This document shows, piece after piece, positions 1-9,414 of a stretch of DNA of 47,600 bases; position 1 is the first letter of the stretch, and every line of letters begins with the position of its first letter. Position numbers and translations under genes: made by a program. The notes under the pieces were generated by a model. The model worked only from the letters and a program-made list of their open reading frames with translations. It did no database searches and was not told the origin of the DNA. Source of the DNA: CAYONZ01 sp964405465 (GTDB taxonomy: Bacteria; Bdellovibrionota; Bdellovibrionia; Bdellovibrionales; JAMPXM01); NCBI GenBank assembly GCA_964405465.1, contig CAYONZ010000026.1, positions 1 to 47,600 on the forward strand, given 5' to 3'.

Positions 1-1
1 A

Positions 2-778
2 AATTTAAAAGTATTGTATAGAGCTCTTGGTGATTTAAATCGAGAGAGAGCCCCGACAGCAAATATGGCAAAGCTTTCGGCATTGGGAGAAATGGCCGGA
101 GGGATCGCGCACGAAATAAATAATCCTTTGGCGATTATTCAGGGAAAAGTTGGACAAATGCTTCGCATGCTCGAAAAAGATGGGGTGCGGACCGAGTGGT
201 TCAAAGAAGAGTTGCAAAAGGTGGTTGATACAACCAAACGGATCTCACGCATTATTGATGGACTGAGGTCGTTTTCTCGAAACGGAGAAAAGGATCCATT
301 TGAACCAGTGTCTTCTAAAAAAATAGTGACCGACACGTTGGCTTTTTGTAGCGAAAAATTTCGTAGCCACGGTGTAGAGCTGCGCTTTGATGATGGCGTC
401 GGTGTTTTAGTCCAAGGGCGTTTTGTTCAATTGGCTCAAGTTCTATTGAATTTGGTCGGAAACGCTTATGATGCGATTCAAGATTTTGACGAAAAGTGGG
501 TTGAAATCAAGGTTCTCGACATAGGGGAATTCGCAGAGCTGCGAGTGATCGACTCCGGTCGCGGTATACCTCCGGATATTGCGGCGAAGATCATGCAGCC
601 ATTTTTTACGACCAAAGACATAGGCAAGGGAACAGGCTTGGGTTTGAGTATTTCAAAAGGAATCGTTGAGGAGCACGGGGGAACCCTTGAACTAGATCTC
701 TCCTGCGAAAACACTTGTTTTGTCATCAGGCTACCCAAGGCACCAAAGGGAAATTCCAAGATGGAAAAAGCGGGTTAG
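2..778 (+). CDS. Sensor histidine kinase, C-terminal part (5' end outside window)
   Basis: The frame is open to the window edge, and the first possible start inside it (TTG at 14) has no ribosome binding site, so the protein is almost certainly cut at its N-terminus. What remains is a complete kinase core. The HisKA phosphoacceptor motif GIAHEINNPLA is followed by an HATPase_c domain with N box (LNLVGNAYDAI), G1 box (DSGRGIP), F box (FFTTK) and G2 box (GTGLGLS). This type autophosphorylates on the H-box histidine and passes phosphate to a response regulator. The sensory domain is not visible, so the signal is unknown. No response regulator gene follows directly, so the partner may be upstream or elsewhere. 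Confidence 0.93.
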   Translation, partial: NLKVLYRALGDLNRERAPTANMAKLSALGEMAGGIAHEINNPLAIIQGKVGQMLRMLEKDGVRTEWFKEELQKVVDTTKRISRIIDGLRSFSRNGEKDPFEPVSSKKIVTDTLAFCSEKFRSHGVELRFDDGVGVLVQGRFVQLAQVLLNLVGNAYDAIQDFDEKWVEIKVLDIGEFAELRVIDSGRGIPPDIAAKIMQPFFTTKDIGKGTGLGLSISKGIVEEHGGTLELDLSCENTCFVIRLPKAPKGNSKMEKAG

Positions 779-890
779 TACCGTCCAAGTTCTTTGACTT
801 TTGCGTGAGAAATCAGCTAAATTGGACGAGCCTATTTGACTAAATGTGTTAATTTGTGTGTCATCACACGTGATATCCAGGTGGTAATCT

Positions 891-2573
891 TTGAAAATTT
901 CTGAACTGAATTTAAATCCCCTCCTTACTCAAGCTCTGACAAACGCGAACATTGATACCTGTACGCCTGTTCAAGAAGCTACAATTCCTCACATACTTGA
1001 GGGAAAGGATGTAGCTGGTCTTGCGCAAACCGGAACTGGGAAGACTGCGGCTTTTTTATTGCCTCTGATGGAGAGAATCTTATCGGCCTCTCCGGCTCCC
1101 GAAGGTGCCAGCGAAGAATCATTGAAGCTGCGCCAGGCTCGCGCATTTGCTGACTGGAAAGTTCGACAGTTCATCCTAGTCCTGGTGCCGACTCGAGAAC
1201 TTTGTGAGCAGGTTTACGAAAACGTTGTGAAGTTTGGTGGCGATGCAGGACTTCGTGCCGTGTCGATTTATGGCGGAGTGGGATACGACAAACAAAAGCA
1301 GGGCCTTAAAGATGGTGTTGAATTTGTAGTGGCCACTCCGGGTCGGCTGATTGATCTCTATAAAGAGCACCTAGTGGATCTTAAGCAAGTGCGTGCAATT
1401 GTTTTTGATGAAGCAGACCGTATGTTTGATATGGGCTTTAAAGATGACATGAAATTTATTTTGCAGCGTATACCTAAAGAACGACAGTTTTTGGTTTTTA
1501 GTGCGACACTGAATCTTGATGTGATGAATGTTGCCTACCAATTTGGGGCAAATCCAATCGAAGTCGATGTCAGCCGTGATCAAGCAAAAGCAGAAAATGT
1601 AGAGGACTCGATATTTCACGTGGGCCACGAAGAGAAACCCGCTTACCTTTTGAGTATCCTAAAGAAGCACAAACCCAAACAACTTATCATATTCAGTAAC
1701 TTCAAAATGAATGTTCCGCGAATTGCCCAATTTTTAAATGATAATGGATTTCCGACAGTCGGAATTTCCAGTCTTCTTTCACAAGGGCAGCGGAGTCGGG
1801 TGATTGAGCAGTTCAAATCTGATGGTGAGATCAATATTTTGGTTGCGACGGATGTTGCGGCTCGCGGGTTGGACATCAAAGGTGTTGATATGGTTGTTAA
1901 CTACGAGCTTCCTGATGATGCTGAAAACTATGTGCACAGAATTGGAAGAACTGGTCGTGCAGGAGCAAAGGGCTTGGCCTTGAGTCTCGTATCAGACCGC
2001 GATGTTGATGCGCTGGCGCGAGTTGAAGATTATCTGAAGCATAAAGTTACAACTGGTTGGTTGGATTCAGATGAAATTGTGACGGAGTTTAAATCATTTC
2101 CGAGTGATTCCCATCATCGTGGGGCCCGTGGTGGTGATCGCGGCTTTGATCGCAATTCTGATCGTCGTTCAGGAGGCCCGCGCAGAGAGGGTGGTGGACC
2201 TCGCGACCAACGGCGTGGAACGCCAAGAGCCGATAGATCAGCTTCAGGTTCGGGAGAACAGCGGTATCAGCATAATGATCGCCCTCCACGGCAAGACCGT
2301 GGTCCTCGAAATGATCGTGGTCCTCAGGCTAGTTCAGGATCAGCGCGTCCGCCACGTCAGGAGTCTCGTGGGCACCAGGGGCAAAATAGAAATCGCAATC
2401 AGTCGCGAACGAACGGCGAAGGTCGAACCCATGAACAAAGAAGCACTCGTCCTGGTGAGAAGCGTGTAGATCATAGAAAATCCTCGACGAGTCAACGCCG
2501 GGTTTTGCCTTCTGCCAAACCAGCTGGAGTTGGTGAAAAAATCAAAGGTTTCTTTAAACGGCTTTTCAAGTAA
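891..2573 (+). CDS. DEAD-box ATP-dependent RNA helicase (RhlE-like)
   Basis: 560 residues, starting at TTG (891) seven bases after AGGTGG. All helicase motifs are visible: Walker A AQTGTGKT (45-52), PTREL (100-104), TPGR (149-152), DEAD (173-176), SAT (204-206), ARGLD (324-328) and HRIGRTGR (349-356). From about residue 405 to 545 there is a basic, disordered tail rich in Arg, Gly, Gln and Ser, ending in a short amphipathic KGFFKRLF segment. RG-rich tails in this family bind RNA and help cold-shock or ribosome-assembly helicases recruit substrates; that role here is inference. The core is closest in feel to RhlE/DbpA types, but I cannot separate subfamilies without alignment, so no symbol is given. 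Confidence 0.95.
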   Translation: MKISELNLNPLLTQALTNANIDTCTPVQEATIPHILEGKDVAGLAQTGTGKTAAFLLPLMERILSASPAPEGASEESLKLRQARAFADWKVRQFILVLVPTRELCEQVYENVVKFGGDAGLRAVSIYGGVGYDKQKQGLKDGVEFVVATPGRLIDLYKEHLVDLKQVRAIVFDEADRMFDMGFKDDMKFILQRIPKERQFLVFSATLNLDVMNVAYQFGANPIEVDVSRDQAKAENVEDSIFHVGHEEKPAYLLSILKKHKPKQLIIFSNFKMNVPRIAQFLNDNGFPTVGISSLLSQGQRSRVIEQFKSDGEINILVATDVAARGLDIKGVDMVVNYELPDDAENYVHRIGRTGRAGAKGLALSLVSDRDVDALARVEDYLKHKVTTGWLDSDEIVTEFKSFPSDSHHRGARGGDRGFDRNSDRRSGGPRREGGGPRDQRRGTPRADRSASGSGEQRYQHNDRPPRQDRGPRNDRGPQASSGSARPPRQESRGHQGQNRNRNQSRTNGEGRTHEQRSTRPGEKRVDHRKSSTSQRRVLPSAKPAGVGEKIKGFFKRLFK

Positions 2574-2618
2574 TTGAACTTCCATTAGTGTCATTTGAAA
2601 TTCAATCTGGAGTTTTGA

Positions 2619-4418
2619 GTGACACAAATTCTATTAAATAAATTTAATTTGAATCCTTTGCGCGAAGTCATTAAGCGTTTCCCAACAATAGCCATTTGGA
2701 CATTTTTAAGTTCCATAATTGCCTGGTGGGAGTATAATTCTCCAACTGTTTCTGGGAAGAGCTCCTGGAGAGCCCACATACTTGAGGGTTTAGTATTTGC
2801 ACTGCTCACATGTGGACTCATAGATTTTTTTGTCGACTGGGTTAAGCACAGAAAAAAGAACCTTCCCAGATATCTTGAAAAGATTCTGTCTACAGATGTC
2901 CCTCGGAGTTTTTTCCATTTGAGTATCAAGGTTGCACTTCTCATTGGTTTATTTTTCATATTTGCCTTCTATTTTGCTCTCGCCGTTAATGAACGGCAGA
3001 TCGGCATTCATATTTTACTTTTGGGTTCTTCTTTTTTCTCGCTGTATTTGGCTTTGAGTCGATTCTATTTTTTAGGGGTTGAAGAGTGGCAACGTGTACT
3101 TGTGGGATTCTTTGTGAGTCTAGCTTGGCGCACTGTCTTGGCTTTGCTGCTATACGGTTTGGCAGTCGCTGGTGGGACGTTGTTTTTGCTTTTATTTGGA
3201 TTTTCATCTGCCTACACGGTTTTGGCTGTGGCGCTCTGTTTGTTCGTTGCATTTCCCTATTGGGTTGGTGGTTTGTGTTTAGATCTGATTGCCATCATTC
3301 GTGAAAAACGAGAAATTCGATTTGAATCTGTGATGAAAGTTCTAGGCTTTGCATTGGTACTTTATCTTGGAATTTTATACCTCTATTCGGTCAAAGTTTT
3401 GGTCGATCAAAAGTGGCCAGAGGGTTGGATTGCGCCACTTGTGGTTTCCAGTGTGGTGGGCACTTTGGCATTTTCACTCTATTATCGTGTTGTTTGTGTG
3501 GCTCGGCATGAGGTTGTGTTACGTCGTTGGTTGTTGCCGTTGATGGTGGTTCCGCTTGCGATGATGCTCACCTCTCTTTACATTAGAATTTCAAACTTTG
3601 GATTGACGGAAACGCGATGGGCTGCAGTCGGGCTGTCGAGTTTGTTTTTGATCGTGGCCTGTATTTCTGTCTTTAAAGAGGTATCAACTAAAAAGATGCT
3701 TGAGGCTATTTCGTTTACTTGCCTTGCGCTTTCAGTTGGACCATTTTCATCTTTTGAGATTGCTGAATGGGATCGGAAGAAGAGTTTCATTCAAATTTCG
3801 GAGCTAGCTTTAGCAAAGAAGAGTTTGTCGCGCTCACAAGAAAGAAAATTTTTGGGAAGTGTTGAGTTTCTTTGTGCTCGTCATCAAGAAGAATTTATCG
3901 ACTCATGGGCAACAAAAAATGCATTGAAAATTCGAACCAAGGATGGGTGTTCCTCTCAGAGGTATGCAGAAGAATTAAAAATCAATTCTAAAGCAGACCA
4001 TGGTGATCTCGGAACAAGAAGGTTGAGCTATTCTACAAGATACAATATCTGGAGACATCATGCGAAGTTTGGAGACTGGATCAATTTAGATGTCTCAGTT
4101 TCTGATAAGTATGCAAGTGATTTGGTTTCTAATGCGCGATTGCGGTGGAAATATGTGTTGCAAGAAAATGTGGTGAGAGTTGAGTTTTTGCAAGAAAAGT
4201 TGACGATTGATTTACCCGTGTCCGAAATCATAGACGGGCTTAGTTCGGGGGACCAGTTGTTAATTTACAGCGCCTCAAACTCCCAGCACACGGCCCAGAT
4301 TTGGGTGGAAACGCTCTTCTTATCTAGAGTTGAAGTGAGTTTGGACAATGGAGCGGGCAAAATAGACAATAGGCAAGAACGGCCGGCGCATTTTGAGGCG
4401 ACCGTTCATATTCAGTAG
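2619..4418 (+). CDS. Polytopic membrane protein, DUF4153-like
   Basis: 599 residues from GTG at 2619, with CTGGAG just upstream. The first two thirds hold about ten or more hydrophobic segments (for example near residues 25-40, 50-70, 105-125, 130-150, 160-180 and 185-220). The last third, from about residue 390, is hydrophilic. The segment RISNFGLTETRW (about 325-336) following a membrane helix resembles the conserved region of DUF4153 membrane proteins, where a GLTE.R motif sits between helices. Function of that family is not established. It is 45 bases after the helicase and may be cotranscribed with it. It is convergent with, and only 9 bases from, the next gene. The family call is by motif recognition only. 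Confidence 0.7.
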   Translation: MTQILLNKFNLNPLREVIKRFPTIAIWTFLSSIIAWWEYNSPTVSGKSSWRAHILEGLVFALLTCGLIDFFVDWVKHRKKNLPRYLEKILSTDVPRSFFHLSIKVALLIGLFFIFAFYFALAVNERQIGIHILLLGSSFFSLYLALSRFYFLGVEEWQRVLVGFFVSLAWRTVLALLLYGLAVAGGTLFLLLFGFSSAYTVLAVALCLFVAFPYWVGGLCLDLIAIIREKREIRFESVMKVLGFALVLYLGILYLYSVKVLVDQKWPEGWIAPLVVSSVVGTLAFSLYYRVVCVARHEVVLRRWLLPLMVVPLAMMLTSLYIRISNFGLTETRWAAVGLSSLFLIVACISVFKEVSTKKMLEAISFTCLALSVGPFSSFEIAEWDRKKSFIQISELALAKKSLSRSQERKFLGSVEFLCARHQEEFIDSWATKNALKIRTKDGCSSQRYAEELKINSKADHGDLGTRRLSYSTRYNIWRHHAKFGDWINLDVSVSDKYASDLVSNARLRWKYVLQENVVRVEFLQEKLTIDLPVSEIIDGLSSGDQLLIYSASNSQHTAQIWVETLFLSRVEVSLDNGAGKIDNRQERPAHFEATVHIQ

Positions 4419-4427
4419 ATATGCGCT

Positions 4428-4988
4428 TTAGTTGTTCCAGCTGAATGAACGAATGATCTGATTACATTGTTTTAATGCAGACGAAAATGTCTGCACTTCA
4501 TCTCGACAGGTGAGGATAACAGCGTTCTCTGCCTTCAAGAAGACCACTTGTCGCATTTGGCGCTTCGACGTCTTGTTGATGATGTCGAGTACATAACCTT
4601 TGTCTTTTCCCTGTACGAAAGGCTTTGAGCCGAGTACATCAAATCCATACTTGGGATACTCTTTTTGCCAACGCTGAACGTATTTATCTAAAGCAAGCCC
4701 TTGTTCAATTTTGTCGACACGAACTGTGAGTGTCGCTGGGTCTTTCTTCTTTTTTGGGTCAACTTGCTCTTTATAGAGTGCCACCATAAATTTATTATCC
4801 TTTGGCGCCTCACTCTGCTTCCACCCGGAGTGCGAGCTTTGAATTTCAAAACCGAGCGGAGAGCGGTAGATGCCAAGGTCTGGAGCGACCAGTGCTGAAC
4901 TGGAGGTGCCTGGCATCGGAGCCGCAAATGCGACTGAAGTGAAAATTGATACGAATATGCTAGTGAATAAAATAAATTTTGTTTTCAT
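4428..4988 (-). CDS. Small exported protein of unknown function
   Basis: 186 residues with a clear Sec signal peptide (basic MKTK, hydrophobic stretch, cleavage expected near AFA|AP at about residue 23). The mature part is about 160 residues, mixed alpha/beta in appearance, with conserved-looking segments IYRSPLGFEI and GYVLDIINK and two cysteines (CRDE and KQCNQ) near the C-terminus that could form a disulfide. The general pattern resembles small PsbP/DcrB-type periplasmic domains, but I cannot claim membership. It lies 20 bases downstream of the TolB-like lipoprotein gene and is probably its operon partner. The leader holds a small palindrome at 4993-5006. Confidence 0.75.
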   Translation of the reverse strand: MKTKFILFTSIFVSIFTSVAFAAPMPGTSSSALVAPDLGIYRSPLGFEIQSSHSGWKQSEAPKDNKFMVALYKEQVDPKKKKDPATLTVRVDKIEQGLALDKYVQRWQKEYPKYGFDVLGSKPFVQGKDKGYVLDIINKTSKRQMRQVVFLKAENAVILTCRDEVQTFSSALKQCNQIIRSFSWNN

Positions 4989-5008
4989 ATTTTGAGGCTA
5001 ACCTCAGC

Positions 5009-6295
5009 TCACTTTTGTGGCAAGGCCAATTCCTGTGGTGAAGTGCATCCCTCGGGGATTAAAAATTTTTGTTCGAAAATTTGCGAATTTCCTTCAGTCT
5101 GAAGTGTATAGACGAGTTGATTTTGATCAGGACTTACGGCCGGGTCTAGTTTGTTGCCGCTTCCGTCAGTCAATCTTTTAATACATTTGGCTGTCCTGTC
5201 GTACATGTAGATATCCCACTGATTCTTGGCGGGCTGGAATCCACTAAATACAATATTGGAGGAATTGGGAACAGGCTGGGGGTTTTTATAGTGGCCAGTG
5301 GTTTCGAAAACCGGTGTCGCCTGTTTGGGAGAAGTACCTTCGAATATTTGAGTGGAATCGGCATCAACTTTTTTTAACCAGTAAACTGATTTTGAGTCTG
5401 AAGAAAACGCGGGGGAAAACTCAACACTTTTGTCATCTCCCCATTTTTGTAAAATCTGGGGAGTTCCCTTGCCAGAAAGAGAAATCTGCTGCAGGCAAAG
5501 GCGACCTTGGCGTTCAGAGGTGTAGATCAGTCGCTTTGAAAAACGATCAATCGTTGGCTCTGAATCAAGACCGGAGTTTTTAGTGAGTCGAATAATTTCG
5601 TGCGTGTCGTTCAGAGAAATATACAATTCAGTAAATGGTCCACTTTGCGCATCTTTATTTTCCTTCGCCGAACTCATATCGGGAGCATAGGTCTGAAATG
5701 CGTTTTGCAAAAGGTGTTGATCTTCTTTCATTTCATCTGTTTCACTGACAAAAACAAATCCTTTGTTTGCAGGGAGATAAATGGGGCAAGAGGCATCTCC
5801 GAGTGAGTGGGTCAGGCGCCGTTCTTTTTTGGTCTTAAGATCAAGTTCATAAATCTGGGAATTGCGATGCTCAGTTCTATTGCGGCTAGTGAAGATGATC
5901 TTTTTTCCGTCTTCTGAAAACTTGGCTTGCGAGTTGTCACCTGCGCTCGATAGAGGAATGGCATTTGGAACCATCGATTTCATCGCTTCGATTGCTGCTG
6001 TTTTCTGGGCGGATTTTTGCTTGGTATTGTCAGTCGCTGTCGTCTTTTCTGGTGCAGAAACCACCGTTTTGCTCTGGCAAGAAATTAAAAAAGACAAGCT
6101 GATACCCATAAAGACTAAAAATGGGAGTGCCGAAAAAATATTTTTGAGCAATGAAGTAAATGGCAAAACATTTTGTCTTGCGGAGGTTATAGTTTTTTCA
6201 GTTGATTGAAGGTTCAAGCTGTTTTGATCGAGACCTGTGCTTTGATTTTTTGGCGAGAATTCAAAGTTCGTGTTAGCGTGCATTTTGTGTTTCAT
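5009..6295 (-). CDS. TolB-like PD40 beta-propeller lipoprotein
   Basis: 428 residues. The start at 6295 is supported by GAGG five bases upstream. A hydrophobic stretch (about 53-72) ends in a lipobox-like LISC with Cys73, so the mature protein is probably a lipoprotein. The n-region before it is about 50 residues long, which is unusual. An internal start at Met63 would leave too short a signal. After a low-complexity linker come WD40-like (PD40) repeats: units such as KFSEDGKKIIFTSRN, then S..IYELDL, REARLTH-type turns, and LDPAVSPDQNQLVYT near the C-terminus. These build the TolB-type propeller. It lacks the TolB N-terminal domain and the tol-pal context, so it is not TolB itself. Probable partner: the small exported protein 20 bases downstream. 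Confidence 0.8.
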   Translation of the reverse strand: MKHKMHANTNFEFSPKNQSTGLDQNSLNLQSTEKTITSARQNVLPFTSLLKNIFSALPFLVFMGISLSFLISCQSKTVVSAPEKTTATDNTKQKSAQKTAAIEAMKSMVPNAIPLSSAGDNSQAKFSEDGKKIIFTSRNRTEHRNSQIYELDLKTKKERRLTHSLGDASCPIYLPANKGFVFVSETDEMKEDQHLLQNAFQTYAPDMSSAKENKDAQSGPFTELYISLNDTHEIIRLTKNSGLDSEPTIDRFSKRLIYTSERQGRLCLQQISLSGKGTPQILQKWGDDKSVEFSPAFSSDSKSVYWLKKVDADSTQIFEGTSPKQATPVFETTGHYKNPQPVPNSSNIVFSGFQPAKNQWDIYMYDRTAKCIKRLTDGSGNKLDPAVSPDQNQLVYTLQTEGNSQIFEQKFLIPEGCTSPQELALPQK

Positions 6296-6297
6296 GA

Positions 6298-6310
6298 TAC
6301 CCTCAGGGTA
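6298..6310 (-). promoter_or_regulatory. Palindrome covering the ribosome binding site of the TolB-like gene
   Basis: On the minus strand TACCC-TGA-GGGTA forms a 5-bp stem whose right arm holds most of the GAGGG ribosome binding site, two bases before the ATG. It could be an operator or a small translational hairpin. Seen directly in the sequence; any function is inference. Confidence 0.35.
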
Positions 6311-6395
6311 GCTGGCAAATATTAAGTTTGTCTATTTCTTTGCGAGGCAAAGACAGGTGAAAATTTGCGACTCAAATAGAGTAGGAAATTGAAAA

Positions 6396-7682
6396 ATGGC
6401 AGAAACCGTACTTGCGATTGATTTTGGAACTACGAACTCTCTTGTTGGAGCAATCCATCAAGGGCGCCGTATAGAAGCCCTTCCTCTTGATATGGCTTCA
6501 CCAGACCCTACATTGATGCGTACGCTTTTATTCTTTCCTCACGACGACGTCTGTTTTTATGGTGCTGAAGCTATTAGCCAGTACCTTGAGCATGAAATGG
6601 AAGGGCGTCTATTTAGGTCATTTAAAACACATCTCCCTAATCAAAATTATTTGGGCACAATGGTTGATAAGCGGGTGATGAGTCTTGAAAATATGGTCGG
6701 ATTATTTTTACTCGAACTGAAAAAGAGATCTGAAAAAATATTGGGGACCACCGTTACCAAGGCTGTGTTGGGGCGTCCGGCAAGGTATTCAATGGATGAA
6801 GTGAGTGACACATTTGCTGTCCATAGAATGCGTAAGGCCGCAGAATTTGCTGGCTTCAAAGAGATTCAATTTGTCCCCGAACCGTTGGCCGCAGCATTCG
6901 ATTATCGTAGACAGATTAAAGATGAAAAGCTGGTGTTAATTGGAGACTTCGGGGGTGGTACATCTGATTTTACATTGATCCGTTTGCGACCGAATCAATT
7001 TAGCAAAGAAGATGTGTTAGCAATTGACGGCACTCCATTGGCCGGAGACGCGCTAGATAGTTTGTTTATGAGCCATAAGTTGAACGAGCTATTTGGTTCA
7101 AAGTGTAAGTATCGGTTGCCATTTTCGAGCAATATTTTGACGATGCCACCTGCCATTATGCAGAGACTGAATCAACCTGCGCACATTGTGCACCTACGTG
7201 ACAAAGAGACATATGAGTTTATTCGAGAAATTCGAAAATCATCTTTGTCAGACAAGGATAAAGAGGCGATCGATCGGTTGGTTGTACTTATCGAAGATCA
7301 ACAAATTTTTCCTTTCTTTGAAAATATTGAAAAAGTGAAAAGAGATCTTTCTATACATGAAGAAGCATTCTTTAGCTTTGATTACCCTGGAATCGAAGTT
7401 AGCCAAAAGTTTTCAGCAACCCAGTTTTTTGAATGGGCTGAAGTCACTAGGGAAAAGATTTTTGAGTCCTTAGATCGTTGTCTTGTTTCCGCTGGTGTGG
7501 GGCCCGAGCAAGTGAATTTGGTGTGTTTAACCGGGGGAACGGCGAAAGTTCCGTTTATTCGGCGAGAGCTGGAGAAGCGATTTGGAGTCGATAGGTTGCA
7601 GACGCAGAGCCATTTCCATTCGGTGCTGTCAGGGCTGACTGAATCTGCACAGTTTTGGCTCAGCGGTAATTCAGTTGTTTAG
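6396..7682 (+). CDS. Hsp70-family ATPase, YegD-like
   Basis: 428 residues with the actin/Hsp70 ATPase fold: phosphate-1 motif AIDFGTTNS (7-15), phosphate-2 motif GDFGGGTSD (about 184-192) and adenosine motif LTGGTAKVP near residue 380. The KAVLGRPARYS segment (about 123-133) is typical of YegD-type Hsp70 relatives. These keep the nucleotide-binding domain but lack the DnaK peptide-binding domain, and their length (about 450) fits. Client and role are unknown. ATG at 6396 is preceded by AGGA nine bases upstream. It is divergent from the TolB-like gene across 100 bases and convergent with mutY. Confidence 0.88.
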   Translation: MAETVLAIDFGTTNSLVGAIHQGRRIEALPLDMASPDPTLMRTLLFFPHDDVCFYGAEAISQYLEHEMEGRLFRSFKTHLPNQNYLGTMVDKRVMSLENMVGLFLLELKKRSEKILGTTVTKAVLGRPARYSMDEVSDTFAVHRMRKAAEFAGFKEIQFVPEPLAAAFDYRRQIKDEKLVLIGDFGGGTSDFTLIRLRPNQFSKEDVLAIDGTPLAGDALDSLFMSHKLNELFGSKCKYRLPFSSNILTMPPAIMQRLNQPAHIVHLRDKETYEFIREIRKSSLSDKDKEAIDRLVVLIEDQQIFPFFENIEKVKRDLSIHEEAFFSFDYPGIEVSQKFSATQFFEWAEVTREKIFESLDRCLVSAGVGPEQVNLVCLTGGTAKVPFIRRELEKRFGVDRLQTQSHFHSVLSGLTESAQFWLSGNSVV

Positions 7683-7867
7683 ACCGGGACATTATTTGGC
7701 TGGGCTTCTGCAGCGAAATCATTGGACTGGCAAGATGTGTGTTGCCTATAGATGAACTAGAGCTATCAAGCTCGTTCTTGCTGGAGTTCTCAGGCCTTTC
7801 ATTGGTTACTGTGACCTGCATCCGCGATGTCCTTTGGGACGAGGACACTCCTGATTGCAGAAATCCA

Positions 7868-8866
7868 CTAAATAAAATCGAGCGCTTTTTTTAGAAGCGA
7901 GGCCGGATTGATTCTATTGACCATATTTTTATGTACCCACTTCACTTTTTGGTTTGGCAATGTGCGTGTGGATAGTGGCAAGGAGTACATCTTAGTTTCG
8001 GTTGATTGAGTTTGTTTGTGGTGAACAATGACAAAAATGTCGTGGTGGGTGATTGCGTGTCGATATGAAAATTTCTTAGGTGGTTTGGTGTCAATGGCGA
8101 TTTCCCCAGGGAAAATCCATTGCCCTTTGAGAAATGGAGTATAATCATTTTCAATCAATGCGACCTTGCCATCACGTTGTATGAGTTTGGGTTTCCAAAT
8201 CCATACTTCTTTGGCCTTTCTTGGTCGGCTTAGGGGTCGAACTCCGATGCTTTCATTTTTTCGTGCCAGGCATTTTTTTATCCACGGACAAAGAATGCAG
8301 ACTGGATTTTTAGGAGTACAAACCGTCGCTCCAAGCTCCATGAGAGCTTGATTGAGATCATTGGCTCTTTCAATTTGCACAAGCGAATCGACACGGTCTT
8401 GGAGCTCTTGTCTCGCTTTGGGTTTCCACCACTCGAGAGGTAAATCGAAGACTCGACTCATTACCCTAATCACATTGCCATCGAGAACTCCGACTTTTTG
8501 ATTGAAGGCAAAACTTGCCACGGCACGTGCCGTATAGGGGCCGAGTCCCTTGAACTTTAATAGCTCTTGATAGGTAGGAGGAAACCCTTGGGCCGCAAAT
8601 TCCTGTGCAGCTTTGTGGAGGTTACGTGCACGCGAATAATATCCCAAACCTGCCCAGTAACTAAAGACCTCTTCAAGAGAAGCATTGGCGAGAGCTTTGA
8701 CCGTAGGAAATCTTGCCATAAATTTTTCGAAAAATGGAACGACGGCAACAACAGTGGTCTGTTGAAGCATCACTTCGGACACCCAAATTCGATAGGGATC
8801 ATTATCTTCTCGCCAAGGCAATTTACGTTTATTTTGATCGTACCAGGTGAGAAGTTTGGCTTGCAT
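7868..8866 (-). CDS. mutY: A/G-specific adenine DNA glycosylase
   Basis: 332 residues. It removes adenine mispaired with 8-oxoguanine in base-excision repair. Visible: catalytic Glu31 in SEVMLQQT, helix-hairpin-helix FKGLGPYTA (105-113), catalytic Asp129 in VLDGNV, and the four cysteines of the 4Fe-4S cluster (183, 190, 193, 199; spacing C-x6-C-x2-C-x5-C). A NUDIX-like 8-oxoG recognition domain follows (about 220-332). Length matches the family (about 350). It is the last gene of thyA-folA-mutY, five bases after folA. A link between thymidylate supply and oxidised-guanine repair is suggested by this arrangement only. Confidence 0.95.
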   Translation of the reverse strand: MQAKLLTWYDQNKRKLPWREDNDPYRIWVSEVMLQQTTVVAVVPFFEKFMARFPTVKALANASLEEVFSYWAGLGYYSRARNLHKAAQEFAAQGFPPTYQELLKFKGLGPYTARAVASFAFNQKVGVLDGNVIRVMSRVFDLPLEWWKPKARQELQDRVDSLVQIERANDLNQALMELGATVCTPKNPVCILCPWIKKCLARKNESIGVRPLSRPRKAKEVWIWKPKLIQRDGKVALIENDYTPFLKGQWIFPGEIAIDTKPPKKFSYRHAITHHDIFVIVHHKQTQSTETKMYSLPLSTRTLPNQKVKWVHKNMVNRINPASLLKKALDFI

Positions 8867-8871
8867 GGTGA

Positions 8872-9399
8872 TTATGCCTCTGTCGTTTTGCGGGTGTACA
8901 CCACGAAGTCATAAGGGATAGATTCTTTGCCGGGACGTCGTTCGGTTTCAATAAAGTCATGCTTATTAAAATCTGGAAAAAAGGCGTCACCGTCAAAAGC
9001 TCGGTCAATCTCTGTTAAATATAATTTATTTACAAATGGCATCATTTGCGTATAAATCTCGGCTCCTCCAATACAGAACACTTCTTGGCCATAGACGCCC
9101 AGATGAAGCCGTGCAAGTTGAATAGCCTCGGTTACAGTTGTGACAGTGTGTACCTGGGTCTTTTCGTTGGTACCATCAGGAATTTGGGGACGATAGTTTT
9201 CATTGCGAGTGATGACGATATGAAATCGGTTTGGCAGAGGCTTTGGCAGTGACTCGTATGTCTTACGTCCCATGATGATAATATGCCCAGCAGTTTTATC
9301 TTTAAAATATTTGAAATCCTCAGGCAGATGCCAAGGCAAATCGCCCGCTTTGCCGATGGCTCGATTGGATCCCATTGCAGCTATTGAAGAAATGATCAT
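8872..9399 (-). CDS. folA: Dihydrofolate reductase
   Basis: 175 residues. It reduces dihydrofolate to tetrahydrofolate with NADPH, regenerating the cofactor that ThyA oxidises. Family marks: N-terminal strand IISSIAAMGSNRAIG, DLPWHLPEDF with the active-site acid at Asp28, the NADPH-binding segment IIMGRKTYES (about 41-50), and FCIGGAEIY (about 108-116). The start ATG is preceded by GGAG, which overlaps the end of thyA by context; the two genes are 15 bases apart. Placement between thyA and mutY shows a shared transcript. Confidence 0.97.
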   Translation of the reverse strand: MIISSIAAMGSNRAIGKAGDLPWHLPEDFKYFKDKTAGHIIIMGRKTYESLPKPLPNRFHIVITRNENYRPQIPDGTNEKTQVHTVTTVTEAIQLARLHLGVYGQEVFCIGGAEIYTQMMPFVNKLYLTEIDRAFDGDAFFPDFNKHDFIETERRPGKESIPYDFVVYTRKTTEA

Positions 9400-9414
9400 T
9401 TCGGGATTCTCCGT

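Noticed and set aside
2104..2469. 121-residue frame within the helicase tail
   Set aside because: Shadow of the repetitive Arg/Gly-rich tail in another frame; no ribosome binding site.
7683..7867. Serine-rich 62-residue minus-strand frame between the Hsp70 gene and mutY
   Set aside because: GTG start without usable ribosome binding site, low-complexity product and no domain; more likely untranslated 3' region of both genes.
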